64,000 bases of DNA, taken from contig NZ_FAOZ01000017.1 in assembly GCF_001536285.1 (NCBI RefSeq), positions 62,001-126,000 of the forward strand. Reading direction: 5' to 3'. Below, piece by piece: positions 26,086 through 34,344 of the stretch. Every line of letters begins with the position of its first letter. Position 1 is the stretch's first letter. The notes below the pieces were generated by a model. The model was not told the origin of the DNA and did not search any database. It was given only the letters and a program-made list of their open reading frames with translations. The position numbers and the translations under genes are program-made. Source of the stretch: Parafrankia irregularis (GTDB lineage Bacteria; Actinomycetota; Actinomycetes; Frankiales; Frankiaceae).

Positions 26086-27390
26086 ATGAATCTCGACGAC
26101 ATGATTCTGGTCAGTGTCGACGACCACGTCATAGAGCCGCCGGACATGTTCGTCGGCCGGCTCCCGAAGAAGTATGAGGAAGACGCACCCCAGCTGGTGC
26201 ACCGTGACGACGGGACCGATGTCTGGAAGTTCCGTGACACGGTGATCCCGAACGCCGCGCTCAATGCGATCGCCGGTCGACCCAAGGAGGAGTACGGCCT
26301 CGAGCCGCAGGGCCTCGACGAAATCCGCCCCGGCTGCTACGACGTGCACGAACGAGTGAAGGACATGAACGCTGGCGGCCTGCTGGCCCAGATGAACTTC
26401 CCGTCATTCCCGGGCTTCGCCGGCCGACTGTTCGTCACCGAGGACGTCGACTTCTCGCTGGCGCTGGTGCGGGCGTACAACGACTGGCACGTCGAAGGCT
26501 GGTGCGCCGCCTATCCGGGCCGGTTCATCCCGATGACGATCCCGGTGATCTGGGACGCCCAGCTGTGCGCGGCCGAGGTCCGCCGCAACGCCGCGCGCGG
26601 CGTCCACTCGCTGACGTTCAGCGAGAACCCCGCCGTCATGGGCATGCCGAGCTTTCACGACGAGTTCTGGAACCCGCTGTGGGAGGCACTGTGCGACACG
26701 AACACAGTGCTGTCGATCCACATCGGCTCGTCCGGGCGGATCGCCGTGCCAGCGGTCGACTCACCGCCCGACGTCATGATCACGCTGCAGCCGATGAACA
26801 TCGTCTCGGCCGCGGCGGACCTTCTGTGGTCCCGGGTCCTCAAGGACTTTCCGGGGCTGCGGATCGCGCTGTCCGAGGGCGGCACGGGCTGGATCCCGTA
26901 CTTCCTGGAGCGGGCCGACAGGACGTTCGAGACGCACGCCACCTGGACCATGCAGGACTTCGGCGGCAGGAAACCGTCGGAGGTCTTCCGTGAGCATTTC
27001 CTGACCTGCTTCATCACCGACTCGCTGGGGGTCGGGCTGCGGCACGAGATCGGCATCGACAACATCACCTGGGAGTGCGACTACCCGCACAGCGACTCGG
27101 CCTGGCCGACCGCTCCCGAGGGGCTGTGGGCCGATTTCCAGAAGTGGAACGTCCCGGCCGACGAGATCAACAAGATCACGTACGAGAACGCCATGCGCTG
27201 GTACTCGTTCGATCCCTTCGCGCATATCAGGAAGGAGGACGCGACCGTCGGCGCGCTGCGCCGGGCGGCCGAGGGGCACGACATCAGCGTCCAGCCGCGC
27301 AGCCATCAGATCGTCCAGCCGCAGGACAAGCTCGAGCAGTTCCGCCAGCGCGCCCGGGCCGCCGTCGCCGGAGCCACCACGGGTCGGTAG
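26086..27390 (+). CDS. Amidohydrolase-2 family metal-dependent hydrolase
   Basis: A 434-residue TIM-barrel hydrolase of the amidohydrolase_2 (decarboxylase/ACMSD-like) group. The N-terminus has the metal-binding VDDHVIEPP (the first His is replaced by Asp, as in many relatives), and the C-terminal part has WECDYPHSDSAWP, whose Asp and His complete the site. Members perform decarboxylation or C-C and C-N bond hydrolysis. Placed last in the P450-SDR-EthD-like cluster, it may cleave a ring-opened or hydroxylated product. The ATG is close behind the previous gene. The exact reaction is unknown. Confidence 0.85.
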   Translation: MNLDDMILVSVDDHVIEPPDMFVGRLPKKYEEDAPQLVHRDDGTDVWKFRDTVIPNAALNAIAGRPKEEYGLEPQGLDEIRPGCYDVHERVKDMNAGGLLAQMNFPSFPGFAGRLFVTEDVDFSLALVRAYNDWHVEGWCAAYPGRFIPMTIPVIWDAQLCAAEVRRNAARGVHSLTFSENPAVMGMPSFHDEFWNPLWEALCDTNTVLSIHIGSSGRIAVPAVDSPPDVMITLQPMNIVSAAADLLWSRVLKDFPGLRIALSEGGTGWIPYFLERADRTFETHATWTMQDFGGRKPSEVFREHFLTCFITDSLGVGLRHEIGIDNITWECDYPHSDSAWPTAPEGLWADFQKWNVPADEINKITYENAMRWYSFDPFAHIRKEDATVGALRRAAEGHDISVQPRSHQIVQPQDKLEQFRQRARAAVAGATTGR

Positions 27391-27515
27391 ACCTACCTGG
27401 TCCCGCCAACGCGGGTGTGCTCAGGCCTGCCGCCCTCGTCTGAGCGCACCCGACCGCTGGCCTACCGATCTCGCGCCCACCGCCCAGGCGGACGAGGTCG
27501 GTACCCGCCCGTCTC

Positions 27516-27812
27516 CTATGCGGCGGAACGCGGGACGACCCGCACGTCAAGGTCGGCGTCAAGAGCCTCGGCAAGCCGTTCCAGCACCGGCAGCGTCGGT
27601 ACGGTGCCCCCGGCCTCGAAGCGCGCCACCGCCGACTGTGTCATGCCCGCCGCGCGAGCGAGCTCTTCCTGGCTCCAGCCGCGCCGCTGGCGTAGCTCCC
27701 GCACCGACCGGCCCAGCTCGAACGCCAACCTTGCCGCCTGATACGCCTCACGCGCACCCGGCTCGCCCATCCGCCGGTCCCGCAGCTCCGCCCAGCCCTC
27801 CCGCTCATCCAT
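27516..27812 (-). CDS. XRE-family antitoxin (HigA-like)
   Basis: A 98-residue DNA-binding protein. The Cro/C1 helix-turn-helix is LRQRRGWSQEELARAAGMTQ followed by SAVARFEAGGTVPTLPVLERLAEALD; about 40 residues precede it and probably contact the toxin. The ATG at 27812 has a GGAGGGG ribosome site and lies within the end of the toxin gene (8-base overlap). Toxin-first order with an XRE antitoxin is the HigBA arrangement. It likely neutralises the toxin and represses the operon through the palindrome at 28166-28181. Confidence 0.87.
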   Translation of the reverse strand: MDEREGWAELRDRRMGEPGAREAYQAARLAFELGRSVRELRQRRGWSQEELARAAGMTQSAVARFEAGGTVPTLPVLERLAEALDADLDVRVVPRSAA

Positions 27813-28167
27813 CGCCGCCCCCTTCCCCTCCTGCCACCGTGTGCGACTCGGCCATGCAACGCGCCAAGGCACGCCGCGCCCGGGACACCTCGGCGACCTC
27901 CCTCATCCGCGTCTTGGCGAACACCGTCAACAGCACCACCCGCCGCCCCGGCGCGATCCAGTAAGTCACCCGGACCGCCTGGCTGTCCAGGTGAAAGCGC
28001 AGCTCCCGCAGCTTGCCATCGAGCTGCCGCGTGTAGGGCTCGCCCAACAACGGACCCTGCTCCGCGAGCAGATCGACATAGAAGGCGACCGTCGCGAACT
28101 GCGCGGTCGGCAGCCGCCCCAGCCAGTCCCGGACTTCCGGTTCCAGCTCGACGGTACCCCAGATCAT
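27805..28167 (-). CDS. RelE/HigB-type toxin (Gp49-like)
   Basis: A 120-residue toxin-like protein: VELEPEVRDWLGRLP, then YVDLLAEQGPLLGEPYTRQLDGKLRELRF and VRVTYWIAPGRRVVLLTVFAKTR. This order (Leu-rich helix, LxGKLxELRF, basic strand, FxKK-like end) is that of the Gp49/HigB RNases, which cut mRNA on ribosomes. The ATG at 28167 fits the family length; a longer frame to 28224 exists. The operator-like palindrome overlaps the start. It overlaps the antitoxin gene by eight bases. Confidence 0.87.
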   Translation of the reverse strand: MIWGTVELEPEVRDWLGRLPTAQFATVAFYVDLLAEQGPLLGEPYTRQLDGKLRELRFHLDSQAVRVTYWIAPGRRVVLLTVFAKTRMREVAEVSRARRALARCMAESHTVAGGEGGGDG

Positions 28168-28181
28168 AGCGTTGACGCTAT
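28166..28181. promoter_or_regulatory. Candidate operator of the toxin-antitoxin operon
   Basis: ATAGCGT-TG-ACGCTAT: seven-base inverted arms with a two-base centre, covering the start codon of the toxin gene. Size and place fit an XRE antitoxin autorepression site. Confidence 0.5.
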
Positions 28182-28362
28182 ATTCCGCCAGTCGCGACCA
28201 GGCGGTCCCGCGCGACGCGGCCACCGGTCAGACCACTACATGTCGCGAGCATCCGGAGCGACTCGACCGCGCCACGAGCCCCGTCTACCTGCGGAGGGTC
28301 CACCGCGGATCGGGCGGTTAGGCTGCATACCGCCCTGATTGTCCGTCGTGTGAGGAGCCCGG

Positions 28363-30147
28363 ATGCTGGCGGCGCTCGTCGCTTCCGACCCAGCCGTCGT
28401 CGGGCGGTACCGACTCGAGGCACGGCTCGGCTCCGGCGGCATGGGAACCGTCTACCTGGGGCGCGACGCGGGCGGGCGGCCGGCCGCGGTCAAGGTGATC
28501 CGGCCCGACCTGGTCAGCGACGCCGAGCTCCGCGAGCGGTTCCGGCGCGAGGTCACCGCCGCCCGCCGGCTGCGCGGCCCGTTCGTCGCCGAGTTCCTGG
28601 ACGCCGACGTCGATGCCGCATCCCCGTGGCTGGCGATGGAGTACGTCCCGGGGGTGAGCCTCGCCGCCGAGATCGGCGCCCATGGCAGCCTGGCGGAGGC
28701 CCGGCTCGTCGCCATCGGCAGCGGCCTGGCGGCCGCCCTGCTCTCAGCCCATTCCGCCGGCCTGGTGCACCGTGACCTCAAACCGTCGAACATCCTGCTC
28801 GGCCCGACCGGACCCAAGATCATCGATTTCGGCATCGCGCGGGCGCTCGACGGCACCGCCCACACCGGCACCGGCGCGGTACTCGGCACCGTCGCCTGGA
28901 TGGCTCCCGAGCAGCTGCTGGGCGAGCGGGCCGGGCCCGCGGCGGACATCTTCGCCTGGGCCATGTGCCTGGTCTACGCGGCACGCGGCCGGCATCCGTT
29001 CCCCGCCGAGGCACCCGCCGCGACGGCCATCAGGATGCTGCGGGACTCCCCCGACCTGACGGGTGTGCCGACTCGTCTCCTCGGGCTGCTCACCCGCGCG
29101 CTCGACAAGGATCCGTCCCGCCGGCCCAGCGCGGACGAGGCACTCACCGCGATCCTCGGCGCCGAGATCACCAGCCTCGCGGCGGCCGAGGACCTCACCC
29201 AGCACACCGTGGACCGGCTCTGGTCGCCGGCCACATCCGCGCTGCTCCGCACATCGCCGCTGCCCGGCCCACCACAGCAGCCGCCCGCACCGCCGCAGCC
29301 GCCCGCGCCCGTACGGACGTCCTCGCCCATGCCTCCGCGCTGGTCCGCCGATGGCGTCCCGGCGATGGCGCGCACCGGTGTGGAGGCCGCTGACCCAGCC
29401 GCCGGACCGCTGGACCCGACCCAGGTCGATCCCGGTCAGCCGGCCGGCCGGCGCCGAGCCCGCCGGCCCGCCATCACCGCCGGGGCCGCCCTGGCCGCGG
29501 TACTCCTCGCCGGCGCGATCGCCGCCGGCACGGTCGCCGCGAACCGCGACGGCGCGGACCAGCAGGCGGAGAGTGCCGCCCTCAGCTCGCCACAGCCCGG
29601 GACGGCCACCCCACCGACAGCGACGACGTCCGACGCGGCCGCGTCGCCGACAGGCACCGAGAGCGCGGCCACTCCGTCGGAGCCCCCCGGATCGGCCACC
29701 GCGACGAACCAGGCCGGCGGGTCACCGGCCGCCACCACGGCGCCGTCGCCCGACCCCGCTCCCACCGCCGCTCCCGCCCCTGCGACGGTCGCCCTCGTCC
29801 GCTACTACAACGGCGCGGATCACACCGTGCTGACCGGGCCCGCGCCAGCCGGCTACTGGGCTGAGAGCACCCTCGGATCCATCTACCAGTCGGGTGACGT
29901 TCCTGGCACCTCCCCGCTGTACGCCTGCCTGATCGGCAGCGACTCGTTCACCTCGGGCAGCGCGAACTGCGAGGGACAGCAGGTCGTGGGCGTCCTCGGC
30001 TGGGTCCTCGGTTCCCAGCCGCCGGCACCGGCCACGAGGGCGATCATCCGCTGCAGGACGTCCGCCGGAGAGCACTTCGTCTCCCCGGACGCCGCCTGCG
30101 AAGGCCAGACCGTCGAGGGCGCGCAGGGCTACGTCCTCACCGGCTGA
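28363..30147 (+). CDS. Membrane Ser/Thr protein kinase with extracellular DUF5648-like domain
   Basis: A 594-residue Hanks-type kinase. Residues 15-275 form a complete catalytic domain: GSGGMGTVY glycine loop, AAVKVI lysine, HRDLKPSNILL, DFG, and APE in WMAPEQ. A Pro/Ser-rich linker leads to one membrane helix (AITAGAALAAVLLAGAIAAG, about residue 370), a Thr/Pro/Ala-rich stalk, and an exported C-terminal domain of about 115 residues beginning RYYNGADHTVLTG with two CEGQ repeats, resembling DUF5648. The outer domain would be the sensor. The ATG has GAGGAG upstream. No phosphatase or substrate gene is adjacent. Confidence 0.9.
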   Translation: MLAALVASDPAVVGRYRLEARLGSGGMGTVYLGRDAGGRPAAVKVIRPDLVSDAELRERFRREVTAARRLRGPFVAEFLDADVDAASPWLAMEYVPGVSLAAEIGAHGSLAEARLVAIGSGLAAALLSAHSAGLVHRDLKPSNILLGPTGPKIIDFGIARALDGTAHTGTGAVLGTVAWMAPEQLLGERAGPAADIFAWAMCLVYAARGRHPFPAEAPAATAIRMLRDSPDLTGVPTRLLGLLTRALDKDPSRRPSADEALTAILGAEITSLAAAEDLTQHTVDRLWSPATSALLRTSPLPGPPQQPPAPPQPPAPVRTSSPMPPRWSADGVPAMARTGVEAADPAAGPLDPTQVDPGQPAGRRRARRPAITAGAALAAVLLAGAIAAGTVAANRDGADQQAESAALSSPQPGTATPPTATTSDAAASPTGTESAATPSEPPGSATATNQAGGSPAATTAPSPDPAPTAAPAPATVALVRYYNGADHTVLTGPAPAGYWAESTLGSIYQSGDVPGTSPLYACLIGSDSFTSGSANCEGQQVVGVLGWVLGSQPPAPATRAIIRCRTSAGEHFVSPDAACEGQTVEGAQGYVLTG

Positions 30148-30189
30148 CCCGGCCCGGCATGAACCCGGGCTTCGCGACGGTCGCCGCGG

Positions 30190-32919
30190 GTGACGGCCGC
30201 CAGGTTCGGTAAACCGGGGACCGGAGGCCGCGAGGTCCCCAGCATGGGCTGTGTGGACAAACAGGCGGAACCGGAACCGGAACCGGCACCGGCACCGGCA
30301 CCGGCACCGGCACCGCAACCGAAGCCGGAACCGGCGGCGGCCCGGTCGGGCGGGGCGTCGCCGGGGATCGTCGCGCCGTACCTGTTCGGCCCGGACGACC
30401 TGGCGGCGCCGCGGCTGGACACCGGGGTCCGCCGGACTCTGGACGACTACTACCGCTGGCGTGACCGCAACCCGGACCGGGTCGCCGAACATGTGAACGC
30501 CTGCACCCGTGAGCTGGAACGCGTCGCCGACCGCCACCGCCGCCACCACCTCGTCCGCGCACCGCAGGCCCTGGTGCCGGAGCGGTGGTCGACGCGGCCG
30601 TCCGCGCGCCGGCGCGCCGACGAACGGGAGCGGCTGACCCACGAGGTGAACTACTTCGCCGTCTACAACCTCGCCGAGGTGCCCTCCGCCGAGGTCATGG
30701 CATGCATCGTCAACGGGACGCACGTCCGCCTGCCCAGTGCGCGCCGCATCGTCGCGGACATCGACGAGCGGCATGGAGTTCACGGCGTGGCCCGGTCACT
30801 CGTACGCCACCTGCCCGAGCTCGACCGGGTCCCGGAGGTCGACTGGCTCACCGAACGGCTGAACCGGCTTCAGCACGCGCTGCCCGAGGATGTCGTCGCG
30901 GCCGGGGCGATGGGCAAGGTGGTGCGGACGCTCGCAGGGGTGCTGGCCATCGGCGCCTACGACACCCTGGACGCGGACCAGCCTGTCCGCGTCGCCCACC
31001 TGACCCGGCTGCTGGCCGCCGGCTACGCCTACGGTGCGGCGTACGCGATCGTCGACGACTCGTTCCACGACGTGCCACACGACCGGCTCCCCTCGTCCGA
31101 CCGCGAGCGCTACCACCGGCTGCTGACCCACGCCCTGGCCACCGGGGAGGACGTCGACAGCGCCACCCTGCCCGACCATCCGCTCGCTGAGGAACTGTGC
31201 GGCCTCTACGACCTGATGCGTACGCACTATCCCTTCGACCGACACCGGAATCTCTACCGCGCCGCCCAGGCCATGTATCTGGCCCAGGACCGCGACGCCG
31301 CCCGCACCGCGGACGACGTCCGCGCCCAGGGGATACGCGTCCTGTATCCGGACATCTTCATCAAGGCTGGCATGAGCCGGATCGTGGCGAACATTCTGGG
31401 CCGCCGCGAGCTGCCGGACGGTTTCTACACGCGGGCCCTGCTCCTGAAGTTCCTCAGCCAGTTCAGCGACGACCTGCGGGACGTCGAACAGGACACGGCG
31501 GCCGGCCGGCTGACCCCGTTCACCGCGCCGCCGGAGGTGACCGACAGCGATCCGTTGTACGACCTTTTCGCCTACCGGGCCTATGTCGCCGCCGAGGTGT
31601 TCCAGGCCGATCCGGGGGTTTGCGACGCGCTCGAGCATTTCGGCGCCGGCAAGTTCGCCGAGTACTTCGCCGCCGATCCGGCTCGTGCCGCCCGGCTCCT
31701 GCGCCGCTACGACGTCACCGCCGAGATCGCCCGGTTCCTGCGCACCGCGACCGGCCTGCGGGCCTCCGCTGTGCGTGCGCTGGAGACGAGCGACACCCGG
31801 CTGCGGCTACGCAGCGAGCAGATCCTGAGCCGGCGGGATCCTTCGGCTGTCGACGTCCGTACCTTCACCGCCGACCGGCTCGGCCACATCAACCGCATCG
31901 TGCGCCGAGCCAACCAGCCCGCGAGCACCGGTCAGCCCGGCGGCCCAGGTCAGCCAGGCGGTACCAGCCAGCCGAGCGTTACCAGCCAGCCGAGCGTTAC
32001 CAGCCAGCCGAGCGGTACCAGTCAGCCAGGCGATACCAGCCAACCCTCCGACACACGCGAGCCCACCGACACACGCGAGCCCACCGACACCGGCCAGCCC
32101 GCCGAGGCGCCACCCCACGACCTGGACGCCATCCGGGCCTACGCGCTCGGCGGGCATGCCAAGCGGCTACGCCCCGTGCTCACCCTCATGCTGGCCGAGG
32201 GGCTGCGGGTGCCGACCGGCGCCATCGAGCCTCTCCTGGTGGCGTCGGAGCTGTTCCACACCGCCAGCCTCCTGCTCGACGACCTGCCCGCCCAGGACGA
32301 CGCGACGACCCGGCGCGGACGGCCCACCGCGCACCGGGTCTTCGACGAGGGCAGCGTGCAGCTCGCCGCCGTGTCGATGATCTCCTCGGGGTTCGGTCAG
32401 CTCGCCCGCCTTCACGAGCACTTCCCGCCGGTGCGGGTCGTCGAGGTCGTCGCCTACGCCGGCTCCACCCTCGGCCCCGAGCGCCTGTGCCGCGGCCAGA
32501 ACCTGGATCTGCATCTCGCCCGCCGTGCCGACGACCGCCCGATCACCGGCACGGACATCCTGGAGATGTACCGGCTGAAGAGCTCGACGTCGATCGAGGC
32601 GGCGCTGGTCCCGCTGATGATGCTGCTGGGCCGGTCGGATCGGGAGATCGGCCTGGTCGAGCGGTACGCCCGCCACGCCGGCATCGTCTTCCAGATCCGC
32701 GACGACCTGCTCGACCTCACCGCCACCGACGCCCTGCTCGGCAAGGACACCGGCCACGACACCGACAAGGTCAACGCCGTACGCGCCTTCGGCCGGGCGG
32801 AGGCGGAGCGGCTCATGCACCACCACCTCACCGAGGCCGTCGGGGCCTGCGCCGACCTGCGGTTCGACACCCGCCTGCTCGAGGCCATGGCCCACCACTT
32901 CGCCACCCGCCGCCGCTGA
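30190..32919 (+). CDS. Two-domain isoprenoid synthase: class I synthase-like domain fused to polyprenyl synthetase
   Basis: A 909-residue protein. The C-terminal domain (about 640-905) is a trans-prenyl diphosphate synthase with DDLPAQD as first aspartate-rich motif, FQIRDDLLDL as the second and RPVLTLM before them. The N-terminal domain (about 60-560) also looks like an all-helical class I isoprenoid enzyme, with VDDSFHD and FSDDLRDVEQD as possible metal-binding motifs. They are joined by a TSQP-rich tandem-repeat linker. The first 40 residues contain EPEP/APAP repeats. GTG 30190 lacks a clear ribosome site; ATG 30244 (MGCVDK) is a plausible start. It may make and then use a prenyl diphosphate; the product is unknown. 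Confidence 0.8.
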   Translation: MTAARFGKPGTGGREVPSMGCVDKQAEPEPEPAPAPAPAPAPQPKPEPAAARSGGASPGIVAPYLFGPDDLAAPRLDTGVRRTLDDYYRWRDRNPDRVAEHVNACTRELERVADRHRRHHLVRAPQALVPERWSTRPSARRRADERERLTHEVNYFAVYNLAEVPSAEVMACIVNGTHVRLPSARRIVADIDERHGVHGVARSLVRHLPELDRVPEVDWLTERLNRLQHALPEDVVAAGAMGKVVRTLAGVLAIGAYDTLDADQPVRVAHLTRLLAAGYAYGAAYAIVDDSFHDVPHDRLPSSDRERYHRLLTHALATGEDVDSATLPDHPLAEELCGLYDLMRTHYPFDRHRNLYRAAQAMYLAQDRDAARTADDVRAQGIRVLYPDIFIKAGMSRIVANILGRRELPDGFYTRALLLKFLSQFSDDLRDVEQDTAAGRLTPFTAPPEVTDSDPLYDLFAYRAYVAAEVFQADPGVCDALEHFGAGKFAEYFAADPARAARLLRRYDVTAEIARFLRTATGLRASAVRALETSDTRLRLRSEQILSRRDPSAVDVRTFTADRLGHINRIVRRANQPASTGQPGGPGQPGGTSQPSVTSQPSVTSQPSGTSQPGDTSQPSDTREPTDTREPTDTGQPAEAPPHDLDAIRAYALGGHAKRLRPVLTLMLAEGLRVPTGAIEPLLVASELFHTASLLLDDLPAQDDATTRRGRPTAHRVFDEGSVQLAAVSMISSGFGQLARLHEHFPPVRVVEVVAYAGSTLGPERLCRGQNLDLHLARRADDRPITGTDILEMYRLKSSTSIEAALVPLMMLLGRSDREIGLVERYARHAGIVFQIRDDLLDLTATDALLGKDTGHDTDKVNAVRAFGRAEAERLMHHHLTEAVGACADLRFDTRLLEAMAHHFATRRR

Positions 32920-32945
32920 CGGTCCGGCACCGTCGCGCCGCACCG

Positions 32946-33048
32946 GCAATACAGCTCAAGAGGGACAAACGGGGCGCCGAGTCATTTGACGACCCGCAAG
33001 AGTGGAGGATTTCGGCTGTCGGAACGACCAAAATCCTCCACTCTTGCT
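32946..33048 (+). repeat. Dispersed palindromic repeat, copy B
   Basis: The best-preserved hairpin of the family: perfect 17-base arms at 32996-33012 and 33031-33047 (GCAAGAGTGGAGGATTT and its complement) around an 18-base loop. It is preceded by the shared flank with agctcaagagggacaaac and tgacgacccgc. It lies between two convergent genes. Confidence 0.88.
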
Positions 33049-33087
33049 CTGCCGCAACCAAAGTCCGAGGAAGCAGACCCGCCAGGC

Positions 33088-33423
33088 TCAGAAGCTGGCG
33101 ACGGCCTCCTTCTCGTCGTCGTGGATCTCGAACACGGTCATCAGCTTGGTGATGACCAGAAGATCACCGGCCTTCTGGGTCAGGTTGAGCAGTTTGAGAC
33201 TCCCGCCATGTTTCTGGGCCGTGGTGTACGAGCTGACGAGCCCGCCGATACCGGAGCTGTCGATGCCGGTCACGCTGGCACAGTTGAGCAGGAGGTTGCG
33301 GGTGCCGTTCTCCATCTCGTCGTTGACGGCCTCACGAAGCACAATGTCCCCCTCCCCGATAGTGATCGCGCCGGACAGGTCGAGGATCGTGACGCCGTTC
33401 TGCTGGCGACGGTTGATCTTCAT
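33088..33423 (-). CDS. STAS-domain anti-sigma factor antagonist
   Basis: A 111-residue single-domain STAS protein of the RsbV/SpoIIAA type. The phosphorylatable Ser is in GIDSSGIGGL, in the usual loop after the NCASVT strand. When unphosphorylated, such proteins bind the anti-sigma kinase and free a sigma factor. The ATG at 33423 (MKINRRQQ) is preferred over a longer frame. It lies five bases after the anti-sigma kinase-like gene, forming an operon; no sigma factor gene is beside them. Confidence 0.88.
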   Translation of the reverse strand: MKINRRQQNGVTILDLSGAITIGEGDIVLREAVNDEMENGTRNLLLNCASVTGIDSSGIGGLVSSYTTAQKHGGSLKLLNLTQKAGDLLVITKLMTVFEIHDDEKEAVASF

Positions 33424-33428
33424 GGGTA

Positions 33429-33926
33429 TCAGGGCTGCCCTTCCGGTAGATGTTTCACCAGGACCACGTCGCATCCCGGTGGATCGGTGCGGCGAATGAC
33501 GTCCAGGGCATCGACGCCGTGGGCGATGAGGATCATCCCCCGGCCCGAAGGCGTGAGGTTCACCTCGCGATCACTCGCCACGCAAGGGGTGAAACCCGAG
33601 CCCCGGTCGCTGACAGTCACGGTGATCCGGCGTTCGGCGCGGTCGAGGAGCAGACGAACCGGCAGGTCCGGATCGAGACGATTCCCGTGGATCACCGCGT
33701 TGACCACGGCCTCGCGCACCGCCAGCGCCAGCCACTCGCAGTCGTCGGCAGCCAGGCCGGACTCCACCGCCAGCCGGCACACCCATCGCTCGGCAACGTC
33801 AGCACTGGTTACGACGGACGGCAGCCGCAGCACATCGCTCTCCCCGCCCAGCACCGCACCCGCCGCCGGCCATCCCACGGGCGCGAGACTAGTAACCGAT
33901 GCGCCACCGCGCATGACGACCGGCAT
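33429..33926 (-). CDS. RsbW-like anti-sigma factor Ser kinase (HATPase_c)
   Basis: A 165-residue GHKL ATPase of the RsbW/SpoIIAB group. The N box is LAVREAVVNAVIHGN, the G1 box VSDRGSGF and the later G box LTPSGRGMIL. About 30 N-terminal residues are extra. It would bind a sigma factor and phosphorylate the STAS partner encoded directly downstream. The ATG at 33926 is used; a second ATG at 33911 is possible. The pair is probably a partner-switching module of general stress or development. Confidence 0.85.
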   Translation of the reverse strand: MPVVMRGGASVTSLAPVGWPAAGAVLGGESDVLRLPSVVTSADVAERWVCRLAVESGLAADDCEWLALAVREAVVNAVIHGNRLDPDLPVRLLLDRAERRITVTVSDRGSGFTPCVASDREVNLTPSGRGMILIAHGVDALDVIRRTDPPGCDVVLVKHLPEGQP

Positions 33927-34344
33927 CCAACGTGATCACTCGAAGTCCGGGACCGCCCTGTCCCTTCATGCCGCTCGATATCCTTCCATATTGACCGCGG
34001 TCGAAATCGAGATGACCGAGGCTCGATTTAATTGTGAGACTTTCCGGATGCTCACGTCCCACTTTTCTTCCCGATGGGACGCACTACCGCCTGTTCGCAC
34101 CGAAGTAGACATGCAGCAAGCTCCGCCATGCTTGCAAGAATTCAGGCACCAACGGGTAGTTGGTGTTGACGATAAAATTTCGGCGGTAATAGCTTCCATG
34201 CCGGACGCGGGGATGGTGAAACGGAGCATCCCCGGCCGTTGGCATGGTTGTTCGGCCCACTAGCCCTTGCGCTCCGGACGCGGCTGGCGGCCATCAAACA
34301 GCCTTCGCCCATCAGACGGCAGGCGCGAGAAGGAGACAGTGAGC
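33927..34344. other. Lower-GC intergenic region with a small hairpin
   Basis: About 420 bases between divergent genes, visibly less GC-rich than the surroundings. It holds a perfect hairpin CACCAAC-GGGTA-GTTGGTG at 34147-34165, directly followed by TTGACG that could be a -35 element. An 87-codon minus-strand frame (33966-34229) resembles nothing I know and is not annotated. AAGGAGA at 34329-34335 serves the next gene. Confidence 0.4.

Noticed and set aside
33966-34229. Minus-strand 87-codon frame in the lower-GC intergenic region
   Set aside because: No ribosome site, no family resemblance and unusual Ser/Cys composition; not enough to call a gene.
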